DNA of 64,000 nt from Diphasiastrum complanatum. Taxonomy: Eukaryota; Streptophyta; Lycopodiopsida; Lycopodiales; Lycopodiaceae. Shown here one piece after another: positions 11,930 through 23,064 of this stretch. The first letter of the stretch is position 1. The number at the start of each line of letters is the position of its first letter. The stretch covers positions 17,965,019 through 18,029,018 of the forward strand of contig CM055111.1 in assembly GCA_029204225.1 (NCBI GenBank). The letters are read 5' to 3'. Under the pieces are notes generated by a model. It was not told where the DNA came from. It was given only the letters and a program-made list of their open reading frames with translations, and did no database searches. The translations under genes and the position numbers were made by a program.

Positions 11930-12073
11930 TGTGTGTGTGTGTGTGTGTGAAAGAGAGAGAGATGTGTGAGAGAGTGAAAAAGAAAAGCAAACTTTTAAAT
12001 GTGTGAAAAATGAAAAGGTGGTGTGAAAGAGTGTGTGAAAGAGAAAGAGAGATTGGAAATTGGAGAGTGAAAG

Positions 12074-12163
<90 letters not shown>
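11930..12163. repeat. (GT)n and (GA)n compound microsatellite
   Basis: A short GT run (11,930-11,949), then GT at 12,075-12,113 running directly into GA at 12,113-12,163. It lies just upstream of the start of the minus-strand PTTA-like gene. Confidence 0.96.
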
Positions 12164-12167
<4 letters not shown>

Positions 12168-12440
12168 AGTGGAGAGATTGAGAAAAAAGTGGAGAGGAGT
12201 GAAAATAAATAAACGATTGAGAGTGAGAGATTGAAAGAGAGAGAGAAATGAGAGATTGAAAGCCTGAGAGTGAGAGCTTGAGAGTGAGAGTTTGAGTGTG
12301 AGAGCTTGAGAGCCTCAAGTCCACAAGAAAGCATGGAGAAATATTGAATGAGGGCCTTTATATTCATTTTCCAGATTTCAAGTGCCGCGTGGCTCTGCCA
12401 CGCATTTTTTTGCCACTCGTGGCAGTGCAACGCAATTTTT

Positions 12441-12869
12441 TTTTGCATGGAAATATGTGATTACGGCTTGGAATGTGTCATATGTCGAGTGGTTTGTCAA
12501 AATGACAAATTATGGAACTAAAAAAATGATTTGACTCTAATTTTGAGGACAAAAGCATGTGGGTCAAATGACATATTTTAAAGCATGAATTTTTAAGGAC
12601 AAAAGCATGTGATTGATATGACATATTTTGGGTATAAGAGGACCATGTTTTTTTTCAAGATTTTGATGACTTTTTGCAAAAGACAAATGAGTATTAATTG
12701 TATTTTGATTTGATATAAGACAAGTAGATGATTTGATATGGTTGGTACAAACTGACCATGTGTTTAAGAGAATTTTGTGATTTAAAAAAAATGACAAATG
12801 TAAATATGTGGTTTGATGGCGCATATAAGTTGTGGACATTATTTAGTTTATAAAGTATTAATCAATTTG
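12441..12869. other. AT-rich non-coding sequence with short local repeats
   Basis: The words acaaaagcatgtg and atgacatattttgg/aaa occur twice (12,549-12,580 and 12,600-12,630). No gene is seen. Confidence 0.5.
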
Positions 12870-12886
12870 TTATATATGTGTCCCTT

Positions 12887-13183
12887 GATATGAGCTATCT
12901 CAGTATACTAGACCTGGGATTGGTTGAGTCTGATCACTTGATGAGCCATGTCGAGTGATAAGCAACAAAACCACGCATAGACATAAAATTTAAGTCATCA
13001 CGTGTAATAGGGGTTTGACAAGGGGTTGAACTTGAGTTGTCTTGATATATTACTTGTTGAGTCTAGTCACTTGATAGAGCCATGTCAAGTAATAAGCAAC
13101 AAAATCATATGTTAGGTAACAACTTTTGACTTTCTCGAGTGATAGAGACACCAAAATGGGGCTATTTACATTGATAGACATAT
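12887..13183. repeat. 297-bp copied segment flanked by 17-bp direct repeats
   Basis: This segment is nearly the same as 14,218-14,514 in the same orientation. It is bracketed by two exact copies of ttatatatgtgtccctt (12,870-12,886 and 13,184-13,200). The flanks therefore look like one sequence into which a copy of the 14.2-kb segment was placed, duplicating 17 bp. No poly-A tail or transposon ends are present. Confidence 0.75.
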
Positions 13184-13200
13184 TTATATATGTGTCCCTT

Positions 13201-13850
13201 AGAAACCCTTTCCGACCCTTTTAGGTCAGAACGTACTGGGTCGGAAACTTTTTTTAAAAATAAAAAAACATGTGTTAAGTTGGGTGCAATCTTCCTTCTT
13301 CTTTTTTGTAATACACTGAGGAACGCTATATATACTACTACTTCCATGAGGTCTTGTACCAATGAGCTAACAGATTTCGAGGAACATGGTTGTGTGCTGT
13401 GCGGTTAAAGCCAGTTGAAGGAAGATTAAGAATAGAATAGATCTGAAATCTTTGTGGGTGGAATCCGGGGAGGGATTGGAGGTGGGTTTTTTTCGTTAAG
13501 GGATTGTTGATGGAGGGAGATGAGAGCAATTGACAAGAGTGCAAGGGAATGTGGTGGGGTATTTTTGGATTTTGTGTTGAGTGGATGGAAAGGAAATAAC
13601 TCGGCGGACGTTGTTAGATGACTGCTAGCGTCGAGGAATGGATCAAACATCTTTGTTTGTGAAATACCTGGTTGTGGTCTTGTGCAGAGGTGCTACCAGC
13701 AATGCTAACAGGATCGCCATGACTAATTGATTGTATCACAGTTGAATTTGATTTCAGAAGATCATTGAGAGCGTAAAATGGATTTTTCTTGAGATGGTGA
13801 TAGGGGACAAGAAAAAATTGAGCATTTGCAATGTCCATCTGTTGAAGTGC
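13201..13850 (-). other. Less AT-rich stretch with minus-strand reading frames, unrecognised
   Basis: Two overlapping minus-strand frames (13,838-13,614 starting MDIANAQFFLVPYHHLKKNP, and 13,650-13,426 rich in Pro and Ser) have more natural composition than most frames here. They could be a captured or decayed host gene fragment. I recognise no domain. An inverted pair ttccgaccc / gggtcggaa lies at 13,209-13,245. Confidence 0.3.
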
Positions 13851-14217
13851 TCATGCACCTATATTAGATCTCTGCTGCCATAATCTCTTCTTAAAATAAA
13901 ACTATTGCTCTCTTGTCCTTCCAAGCAAAAAACTAATCATCCTGCCCAAGGACTAGATTCAATCTATCAGGGGCCAAAATTGATTGTTCCAAATCATAGA
14001 TTGACCAAGTTCAGTCACTCAATCTTCTATGTCAAGTGATAAGGACCAAGATCTTGTATTGGACATTAGATTTGAACTATCTAAAGTGATGGGAATTGAC
14101 TTTAATCTATTTCATGAGCACACAATTCCTCAAATTTGGTCACTTTATGAGAAACCTTTAGTGATATGCACCAAAAGTGAGCTATTCCAAAATATACACA
14201 TAAAATTTTAGTTATCT

Positions 14218-14514
14218 CATGTGATATGAGCTATCTTAGTAAATTAGACTTGGGATTGGTTGAGTCTGATTACTTGATGAGCTGTGTCGAGTGATAAGCA
14301 ACAAAACCACGCATAGACATAAAATTTAAGTCATCACGTGTAATAGGGGTTTGACAAGGGGTTGAACTTGAGTTGTCTTAATATATTACTTGTTGAGTCT
14401 AGTCACTTGATAGAGCCATGTCAAGTGATAAGCAACAAAATCATATGTTAGGTAGAAAATTTTGACTTTCTTGAGTGATAGAGACACCAAAATGGGGCTA
14501 TTTACATTGATAGA
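14218..14514. repeat. Second copy of the 297-bp segment
   Basis: It matches 12,887-13,183 with a few substitutions and lies within the satellite-like array, so it is the likelier source copy. Confidence 0.75.
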
Positions 14515-14779
14515 CACCAAAATTGAGCTATTCGATGTGATGTTGGTCAATTATGATCACTCAAAAAACAATGATGAGTAATTAGGACTAGAATTGAGTT
14601 GTCTCACATGTAAGCACAACATTCAAAGTTACATGAATGTCGTAAACTCGAAATTACTCTAACTTGATCACTCAATGTCTTATCTCAAGTGATAGACAAT
14701 AAATTTGAGCTATATTGCATGGTAGGGATCAATTCCATTGATAAGTGATAAAAAACAATCAATCTAAATGTATTGCATA

Positions 14780-15310
14780 ATGGAAGTCCAAGAAGAAAAT
14801 CCAAAGCATGGAAAAAGTAATGATGATCAAGGATTAAGCTCTAAAGGAAAGAAGAAAGACAAAGCCAAACAAAAGTGCTTCTTTTGTGGAAGGCACTTTG
14901 CATCCCAGTGACAAACAGAAGAATGCACAAGATGAGAGTAAGCAAGACAACTTACCATTGAGGATTATGAGGATGAAGTTGATTCATCCTTGATGGCATC
15001 TACACCAACAAGCAAGAGCTACTCCAATGACACATGGTGGATTGAGAGTGAGGCTAGTCTTGGATCTCTTTAAGTCTTGGATCCTCTAAAAGATTGGATA
15101 TAGAAAATGTACTCTATGTTTCTAATCTTACTAGGAGCTTGCTTGGTGTTGGGCAACTAATGGATAGTGGTTTAGATGTTCATTTTAAGGAAGGTGTTTG
15201 CTCTATTATGATACTTGCATTGTAAACATATTTAAGCAAAGGAGGCTATTCTCAAAGGCTTGAAAGCAACCATTTGCTAACTCTTCTACTAGATCTTCTA
15301 AGTCATTAGA
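14780..15310 (+). pseudogene. Copia gag-protease fragment (family C)
   Basis: A plus-strand frame beginning MEVQEENPKHGKSND runs through a basic stretch to the zinc knuckle start CFFCG, whose third and fourth ligand region is broken by a stop. It then reads LTIEDYEDEVDSSLMAS and DTWWIES, the Copia protease signature with the catalytic Asp changed to Glu. ENVLYVSNLTRSLL follows at about 15,096, the region before GAG-pre-integrase. Stops and frame changes make it non-functional. The integrase fragment at 25,680 may belong to the same family. Confidence 0.75.
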
Positions 15311-15839
15311 TCTCATTTACAGTAGATTTGAAACTAGTTGAGTCTAATCCCTTCATCAGCCATGTCGAGTGATCAACATCAAAACCACATGTTAGGCATC
15401 AAATTTGAACTTTGATGCTAGTTAATTATGATTATTCAATGGGCTATGTCAAGCGATAGGGACCAAAATAGAGTTGTTTCACATGTAAGTAACAAATTCA
15501 AGCACTTGATTTTTCCAAACTCGGGATTTTGAAGATTTTGATGATTTTATAAAAATGACAAATATGTATTAATTACTACTTAGTTTTCTAAATAGTTAAG
15601 AGAAATCACAATTCTATTTCATAGTTTGCTTGAATCTGCTTCTTTTCTTCATTAATTAGACAATGTCATATTCGTTCAAGCAACTTGACATTGGTAAGGT
15701 ATCTAAATGTTTTAGTGATAAAAATATTCATGGATCTTGTTAAATTTGTGTGTACATATCAATTTTAACTGTATATTTTAACAAGTGTATTTTGTCAATA
15801 TCATTAGCATTCTTGTCAAAAAATTGCAGATAAAATTTA

Positions 15840-18815
15840 ATCGTTCATTAGCGAAAATGTCTTCTACTGAGAAAATGTCTCGAAACAGGTATATTTATTA
15901 ATTGTACAGTAGATATTATGTACTTAACATTTGGATTTGCAGCATTGTGTGTTGAATATAACTTTTTTGTTTTTCTTCTACGATTGTTTAAAGCATGACG
16001 CCTCCACAAGATAGCAAAAAGTTAAAGAAGATGCAATATTATTACAAAATGAAATCATAAAAAAGAGCACAAATGCTTGAGCAAAGACTTAGTGGAACAT
16101 CATCTCCATCAAGTTCTGGTGCCTAGCCTCGACCTAGATCGCAGGTACTATATAATTATTTGTTTAAAACTTAGGACTGTATTTATACACATATAAATTA
16201 GCTTGTAACATTAAGCTAATCATTTCTGTAATTGTAAAATGAAAATAATTTCAAAATAGATATAATGAAAAGATATATTGCGAGTGCAAACAATGCAAAG
16301 GATTGAAAATTTGAGAAAGACAAATAGTGGCGCAACATATGTGGAAGTTTGGAAAGCACATTGAGGAGCCCGATGTGGATTTGGAGGTACATTAGTCATG
16401 TTCTTACCATACACATATTTATAATTTTTTTTAAAAAAATAAAACAAATGCTTGTGTAATGTTTCACTCTTGCAGAATAATACATTGATGTCAATGTCTT
16501 ATAACACGTCGATTGACAATCTTATCAACAAGATAAGAAATATCGATTTTGGATCATCTTTGGCATTAGACGAAGATCTTTTTGATGATCAGAATGATGT
16601 CACTAGTCACTACACACCTCATGATGTGAAAGTTATGAATCTTTCCATTTTGCACATCACTCACTCCACCACACCTCACATAGATCTTTCCATGGAATCT
16701 ATTCATCCCACGATATCACCACACATAGATTCTATTCATTCCACGACACCTCACATGGATTCTATCCATCCCACAACACCTCTACTATGGATTATATTCA
16801 TTCCACGATGTCACCACACATCGATTCTATCTATCTCATGACACCTCACATCGATTCTATCCATCCCACGACACCTCACATCGATTCTATCCATCCCACA
16901 TCACCTCACATACCTTCTGTAGAACCTCCTCTTCTTTCTATGTTTCGTTGCAAGTCTCTTGCAGAACTTGTGAATTGGCATGCTAGTCATCGTTCTTCGG
17001 ATGAGATCATGAGAGTACCCTCAGACTCTCCTGCATGGAAACACATTGACAAAGAATATCCATGTTTCGCAAGTGAAACAAGAAATATAATATTTGGACT
17101 TGCAACAGACGGGGTTAACCCCTTTGGAAAAATGTCAAGCATGTGGTCTACTTGGCCAGTGGTGTTGGTCAACTATAACATTCCACCTTGGCTAAGCATC
17201 AAAAAAGGACATCTCATACTAGCACTTCTAATTCCTGGAAAACATAAAGTAAAAAATATGGATATCTACTTTGCACCATCGATTGAGGAACTAGAACTAC
17301 TATGGAAGGGAGTCCAAGCATATGACATCTCACGTCCACTTCAAGACAAAACATTTTTGTTGCGTGCGATGTTAATGTGGACTATGCATGACTTTCCAGG
17401 ATTGGGCGATTGTTCAGGTGACTATATTTATTTTTTATGCATGCAATATTTATGCTTTAAAAGAATTCTATTTATAACACGAATTGGATTTGATTCTTTT
17501 AGGTTTTACAACTTTTGGATATCACGCATGTCTCATTTGTGGACCAAATATTGATGCTCGCCACTCACTTCATTTAAACAAAGTTGTGTATGAAAATCAT
17601 CGCAAGTACTTGCATGATGAAAATCATCCATTTAGAAATGCTCATAGAAGAGGCTTTGGAGAAAGATCAGAAACAAGAATGCCTCCAAAGAGAATGTCCG
17701 TGGCCGATTGGCACAAACTTTGGATTGTATGAAAAGACTATCCATCTTTCATTGTATACCATATTGGAATAACCTTTTGATCAATTACTTGCTTGATCCT
17801 ATGCACATAATAAAAAATGTGGGTGAATCAATATGGAAACACTTGGTGGGCGACAAAGACAATATTTCTGTCAGGCATGATCTACAAGAATCAAAAACAA
17901 AAAAAGAGTATCGGCCAAAATTATGTTCTGATGGAGATACCTATAGTATTCCAAGAGCCCCTTGGATTCTTACGAAAGAAGAGTATAAGTACGTATGGTC
18001 AGTCATTTGAGAGATGAGAACACCAACGGGTTTTGCTTGTTCACTACGAACATCATTCACAACTGAAGGAAAACTCCATGGTCTAAAATCTCACAATTGG
18101 TTGAAGATGGTCGAGTACATATTTCCAATGTGCATTCGTGGCTGTCTAACTGGTCAACTTCGTGATGCCATTTACAAATTAGCATCCGTTGTCAAGTACT
18201 TGATTTTTTTTATTTACATCGATATCTTATGAAATTTTGTTTTTTTCTAATACAAGTTTGATAAAATAATATGAACGTACTAAAATCTAGTTATACTACA
18301 AACATGATGTAGATGGATGTGTGGTAAGGAGATTCGTGAGATAGACGTGCAAACAAAACAAGAAGATATGGTGGAGGCTGTATATATGCTTGAGAGGGAT
18401 TTTCCAGCTTCTATCCTAGACATACAGGTGCATCTGCTTGTGCACTTGGTCCAAGAAGTTGGTATTGCCAGTCTTGTGCACTCAAGGTATAATACACTTG
18501 AATTTGATTTTAGTAGTTTCAATAAATGTAGTGTGATTTTTTCAAAATATAAATAACAGAATGTTCTCATTGATGTGTTAAAATTTTATGTAGGTGGATG
18601 TTTTTCTTGGAGAGATTCATGAAAGTGTTGAAAAATTTTGTGCGTCAGAAGGCAAGGCCAGAGAGAAGCATGTCAGAGAGATGCTTAGTGCAAGAATCTC
18701 TATTTTATGTTACCGAAGTTTTGTTTCAAATAGATCCATCTGCTCCACGACTATGGCATGATGACGAAAGCAATGAGGTGAAAGGTAAAAAACCTCAAGG
18801 TATGGGTAGTCTTTC
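15840..18815 (+). pseudogene. CACTA (En/Spm) TNP2-type transposase, copy 2
   Basis: This is the longest transposase copy. A first coding block (about 15,993-16,130: MTPPQDSKKLKKMQ, ending in a Ser-rich stretch) is followed by the NIDFGSS block and the 30-bp coding repeat. The Transposase_21 core follows (16,940-17,416), then an exon from 17,503 with GYHACLICGPNIDARH. Further exons carry DUF4218: RAPWILTKEEYKYVW, LKSHNWLKMVEYIFP, then MCGKEIREIDV (18,313-18,487) and WMFFLERFMKVLKNFVR (18,594-18,815). GT-AG junctions are visible between them. Damage: a 10-bp loss near 16,780, a 25-bp loss after HKLWI at 17,729, and a stop before MRTPTGFAC at 18,008. The sequence ends at 18,815, where duplicated segment A starts. 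DUF4216 is missing here and may be the piece at 43,280. Confidence 0.88.
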
Positions 18816-19005
18816 CAAACAATGTAACTATTTCTTTACCCTCCTAAAAGAAGAGAACGTGCTTCTCAAGATCTATCTCATAATGCTTATTGAATAACCA
18901 CTCGTATCCTAGAATTATGTCCGTACATGCTAAATCTAAAACATGAAAATCAATTAACTCTCTATAATCTTGGATCCAAATTGGGAGCCTTGGAACTTTA
19001 GCATC

Positions 19006-19281
19006 TCACGTTTTCAACTCTGCACCTGAAGCTAGATATACTCGATATCTATGGGTACTGACTTCAGTTTTGAGGCCGAGTTTCTGCACAAGACTAAAGT
19101 TAATAAAATTATGAGTAGATCCACTGTCCACTAAAATACTAACTTCATGTCCATTTACAGTGCCTTTCAAATGAAATAAATCATTTGGCAAGAATGAGGT
19201 AGTACTAAGAGAACAATCGCACTCACAATTAACTATATTGATTTCTAGCTTAAAATTTTCTTTACCTGACATCTCAATCAC
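19006..19281 (-). pseudogene. Gypsy aspartic protease domain, copy A
   Basis: The frame reads LPNDLFHLKGTVNGHEVSIL, then VDSGSTHNFI, the active-site signature of Ty3/gypsy retropepsins, then FSLVQKLGLKTEV. It is cut from its reverse transcriptase, which at the second copy lies directly downstream (27,798-28,448). Upstream on the minus strand a knuckle-like CSQLGHVMKFC lacks its first Cys. Confidence 0.85.
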
Positions 19282-20002
19282 TTGAACTGCGTCTTTCTGT
19301 CACTCAAGGCAGAATTTCATAACATGTCCAAGCTGACTACAATGGATCTCTCCTCCAATAGAAAACATAAATAGATTTCTACCCAAAAAAGGTAGTGTCC
19401 TTGAAAGTCTATGTTGTAACACCAAACCATGCTTTTAGCCTTATCTGATATGTTGGAGCCACCTATTGAGCGATTCCCGAGTATTTCTATAGATTGTGTA
19501 GAAACACGAATAAAATTACAAAACTGGATAATGAATATATCTAGATTAAGGATCGATTATTCAGATGAATCAATTTTGATAGTAGAATAATCCAACATTT
19601 TAATGTACTTATCAATATTATGACTAACACAAAAATCTCTTTGCCTTTTAGGAACGGTCAATTTTGACCCAAGATTGCTCTAGTATGTCACTTGGAAGAG
19701 AACTGGCAACTCAAAGAATGGAACCGCCAAACATAAATTGCAAGTCAAGGCCAAATGCCACTTTGAACCTTAATACCAATGCAAATCTTTTGATGGAAGT
19801 TTACAAATGACAAAGGAATTTTAAATTTTTATGACGTGTCAAAAAACTAATGGTCAGAGACTAAAATGATTAAATTCTAGCCCTTCAGAGAGCTTAAAAA
19901 ATTAGGCACATGGGCAAGTTGTGCTGAAGTATCAGCCTTTAATTGGATTACATATATTATATTCACAAGAAATTAGGAGCCAAATTCACCTTTTGCCAAG
20001 TG
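19282..20002. other. Decayed gypsy 5' region, no frame
   Basis: Nearly identical in copy B (29,277-29,997). Apart from the knuckle-like remnant just upstream of the protease no coding sequence is recognisable. Confidence 0.45.
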
Positions 20003-20710
20003 TCAATGATACAAAGGTAAAAGTGAAAATGTGAGAGTATGATGGAGGGGGTCTACTAAATCTAAGACACATGGTAGTAGGTACCTAAATTGAAAAGTGC
20101 TTGTTGAAGGTCTGCAACTTGCTTTTCCATTGGGGAAAAATAATGGTCGAAGAAGAGGCTGATGAAAGATCCATATTGCTTGTACAATTCTTTCATAAAA
20201 AATGGTAGTCATGAATTGATGTTCGTATATAAATGCTCCAAATGAAGTAGTCGTCATGAATATTGACACATGTCTCTAGGCATACTCTTGACCAAAATAT
20301 ATTTCTTCAAATTTGGTCAATACCTCATTCATAGGTGGTTGTAGATATTCGACCTGATTGATCTCTAAAATGGACTCTCGTTTTGAAATATAAAATTTGT
20401 AGTTGCCCATATAAATCGTTGAAGCATCAATCCCAAATAGTGAAAATACATTCCAAAGATGGACACTCTCATGAATGTATAGTCTACAGAGAGGTATATA
20501 AGGAGGAGGTGTATGAACCAAGGATTTGATGTTTCGATTGTTCCAAATAACCATTGATGAACAATCATTGTTGACATTATTGAATGAAAGATTCACTGAG
20601 TTAGTATCGCTTGAGCAATGCGAACTTCTCGAAAGAAACTGATATAGATTGATGGCATATTTTAAAATCAGCTTCCTATAGAGTATCGGTTGACTAGAGA
20701 ATATTCCCAA
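20003..20710 (-). pseudogene. Unrecognised minus-strand frames in segment A
   Basis: Frames 20,710-20,276 (144 codons, including NNDCSSMVIWNNRNIKSLVH and LQPPMNEVLTKFEEIYFGQE) and 20,269-20,003 follow each other on the minus strand. Copy B repeats them at 30,591-30,271 and 30,264-29,998. The phrase NEVLTKFEEIY resembles the linker before gypsy reverse transcriptase (L..F.DVF), but this is weak. No catalytic motif is visible. Confidence 0.35.
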
Positions 20711-20847
20711 TAATTATTCACATCCATACATGCTAAATATGCACGTGAATTACATATTGGCTTTTGAGTTCTAGAGAATCTCTAGGAATAGGGTTCTCCA
20801 ACTGAAGTTATGAGGCATTGAACAATAATCCAAGGTATTGATACAAG

Positions 20848-21450
20848 TTAGATTATATGGAATAATGAAATCTCTTCATTGTGGACAATATCCTTGTTGA
20901 ATACCTCATACTCCATTAGATTGTTGTCAAAAATAAAAACATTCTCAAAGGCTCCCAGATCAAATTGAATTGGTTCGCAGATCGCGGATCCTATATAGCC
21001 ACTCAATTCCAAGACATGGAATATCGGTGCCATATAGTCCTCATTCTGAAATTTTGGTGAATGCCTTGATCAACTTTCTTTAAGCATAACAATTTTCTCA
21101 TTTTGATGAACCATAGTTGATTGATCATTCACCAGATTAATGCATCGATGTAGGTCAAGTTCCAGACTTTGATGGTTGAAGCTAAACTCCAAAGGATGTT
21201 CAATTATCTTCCCATCCTGATCTCAATCTCAACTTTCGTTTGAATCCTGATTTTTACCATCTATTGTTGCAACTTGGTCCGAATCTTGAATTGGACTTTT
21301 GTTGTCTGCAACTATATCTGGACCTGGGACTTGACTTTCATTGTCTCATCCGAATCATTGTCCTTGCTTCGCTCATCCACTTCGTTGTTGTCACTTAGCT
21401 CATTAGACTCATTGTTGGGATCATCTTCATCTTCATAAGTTTCTTTCCTT
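20848..21450 (-). other. Minus-strand coding-like remnant, unrecognised
   Basis: A 61-codon frame (MAPIFHVLELSGYIGSAICE) and neighbouring pieces carry natural-looking protein sequence and recur near 37,424-37,660 after the Copia B insertion. No family is recognised. In copy B the insertion splits this frame. Confidence 0.3.
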
Positions 21451-22023
21451 TCATTCCCATTGTCCATCTGTTGATGCTTTAGTATATACACTCACTAAGT
21501 TCTGAATTCGCATCTTCATTTTCTCAAACCACCTAGATTGTTCTTCTTTCCTTTCAGCTTCCAGCTTAAGCCTTTGTTCTCGTTGCTCGTACTTTAAAAC
21601 ATATTCCATAGTTTTCCTTATTCGAAACCCAGGCTGGAGAGAAGTAGTTTGTAGATAGTTTTCTACAATACTCCGATATTGAGGATGTAAGCCATATATA
21701 CTTCTTAGTGCTCCATTTAACTTGACCATTGGAAGCTCATTTTCATCGTTGGAACTTGTTTGTGAAGAAATAGATCTAGATGAGCTATATTCGGATGCAT
21801 TAGTCTCTTGATTAATGTGCTCATCAATTTCCATCATCTCTTTTAAGCCTTGACGTAGATGACAAGGTAATTGCTTTATATGAGGACCATTGTACTGCAT
21901 TCGTTGTCTACGTCGACCATTACGAGGATTATTGTCTCCAACGCTAAATGACGATGAAGAATCCTGTATACCAAAATAACAAGAAGTAGGTTGAAACAAT
22001 GCTTGATAAACATTTTCTTCCAA
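21451..22023 (-). CDS. Acidic/charged hypothetical protein, copy A
   Basis: This is an open frame of 190 codons. It has an N-terminal part with NPRNGRRRQRMQYNGPHIKQ, a Ser/Glu-rich middle, and a C-terminal stretch (KYEQREQRLKLEAERKEEQS) that looks like a charged coiled coil. Sequence following on the minus strand (21,473-21,290) is strongly acidic, with DEDDPNNESNE-type repeats, but in copy A a 7-bp loss shifts the frame there. Copy B keeps the acidic part open (37,930-37,661) but breaks the first part. I do not recognise the family. Its place in a CACTA-like unit would suit a DNA-binding accessory protein, which is inference. Confidence 0.45.
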   Translation of the reverse strand: MEENVYQALFQPTSCYFGIQDSSSSFSVGDNNPRNGRRRQRMQYNGPHIKQLPCHLRQGLKEMMEIDEHINQETNASEYSSSRSISSQTSSNDENELPMVKLNGALRSIYGLHPQYRSIVENYLQTTSLQPGFRIRKTMEYVLKYEQREQRLKLEAERKEEQSRWFEKMKMRIQNLVSVYTKASTDGQWE

Positions 22024-22327
22024 TACTTGATAAATGTTGCATATGAATATAAATTACCTCTTTGTTTAAAAAGTATGAACATACCAATGTATCTATTAGA
22101 CCATTTTTCTTTTCAACTTGTTAATATTCAATGGACTCAAAGAGTTGCACGCTTCTACATATTTACATATTTATGGATTTCACATTCATTAGCTTTCACT
22201 TATTATCTTATGTAAACATCTAGGCAAATGACGAATAATGCTCCTAACATTTGACATATTTAATGACACAAACCAAATACAAGATGCATGGATTATACAT
22301 CTCTGCATATCAACAAAATTTAAATCT

Positions 22328-23064
22328 TCACATTTGACTTATTATCTTTTGCAAACATTTGGGTAGAGGATGGTTGAAACTATACTTGATGAACAATTCC
22401 TCCCCAAACCTAATAGATCTAGTGGCACAGACCATTACATAAGTGCCCTTTACATTCCTAGTAAAACATTCTTCTTTTCCATTGGTGCATTCCTCAAAAT
22501 CACAATTTGTCAATAGAGGGTGGCCAATGGAACTATTTATATATGCAGCAATGTTTCCATGCACATCTGGATGTCCATCAATGTATGTACGATTTGCCCT
22601 TGAGATGTTGCTTCCTTGCATGTGTTGCTCCTCTAAAGAACAAGCATTTGAATTCAAGCCATATACTTGCATCCTCCATTGGTGATGACACAAAGCATGC
22701 CAATCACCCCAATTGTATTGATGTCCTGCATATGGCATCAATGTCACAACACTATTTAGAGGGACCTCAATACTACTCAATGCAAAAAGGCCCAAACCAG
22801 CCTCAGGAAAGTGTTCACTAGGCATGATCTTGTACATTGGACCCCAATACGTAAATGGTATTCCATTTAATGGTAATGGTGATTGGTGTGGCCAACATGA
22901 ATATCTACTTCTAATGAAAGTTTTACTAATGGTTGCAAGCTAGGTGGAAGAGGAAGATCAGACAAAGAACCTAGAATGTCTTTTGACACATCAACAGTGC
23001 ATAGAAATTTGCAATTATCTTTCAAACTAGTCATAGTACGTCCAAGACGTGTTCTCCTTTTCAA
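22328..23064 (-). pseudogene. SET-domain (lysine methyltransferase-like) sequence in CACTA-like unit, copy A
   Basis: The frame from 22,882 to 22,328 reads GIPFTYWGPMYKIMPSEHFP, then AGLGLFALSS (SET-I GxG-like start), YIDGHPDVHGNIAAYINSS, TNCDFEEC and ATRSIRFGEELFIKYSF. These match the order of SET-domain motifs, including GEEL..KY with the catalytic-type Tyr. The usual NHSC is replaced by NSS. The upstream stretch (23,064-22,880: KRRTRLGRTMTSLKDNCKF, then LPLPPSLQPLVKLSLEVD) is in another frame, so an intron or frameshift separates them. In copy A the SET part is open for 169 codons from its Met. Histone or other protein methylation would be the family role; activity here is untested. Confidence 0.72.

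Larger units (their letters stand above)
13990..15510. repeat. Degenerate satellite-like repeat
   Basis: Variants of a unit built on gagtctagtcacttgatgag, then ccatgtcgagtgataagcaac, then a stretch like caaattgagctatct recur throughout 13,990-14,740 and again at 15,320-15,510. Units are strongly diverged and of unequal spacing. A Copia fragment (14,780-15,310) interrupts the array. The 297-bp repeat at 14,218-14,514 belongs to it. Confidence 0.65.

Noticed and set aside
11912-12448. 178-codon minus-strand frame rich in Ser, Leu, His and Thr
   Set aside because: It is the translation of the GT/GA microsatellite and its flanks; low complexity and no domain.
12887-14514. A small LTR element (TRIM) with the 297-bp repeats as LTRs
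   Set aside because: The repeat starts TG and ends CA, but there is no primer site, no polypurine tract and no matching target duplication outside; the 17-bp repeats flank only the first copy and both belong to a satellite-like array.
22443-22821. Plus-strand frames over the SET region
   Set aside because: Antisense shadows of the minus-strand SET frame; they recur in copy B only because the DNA is duplicated.
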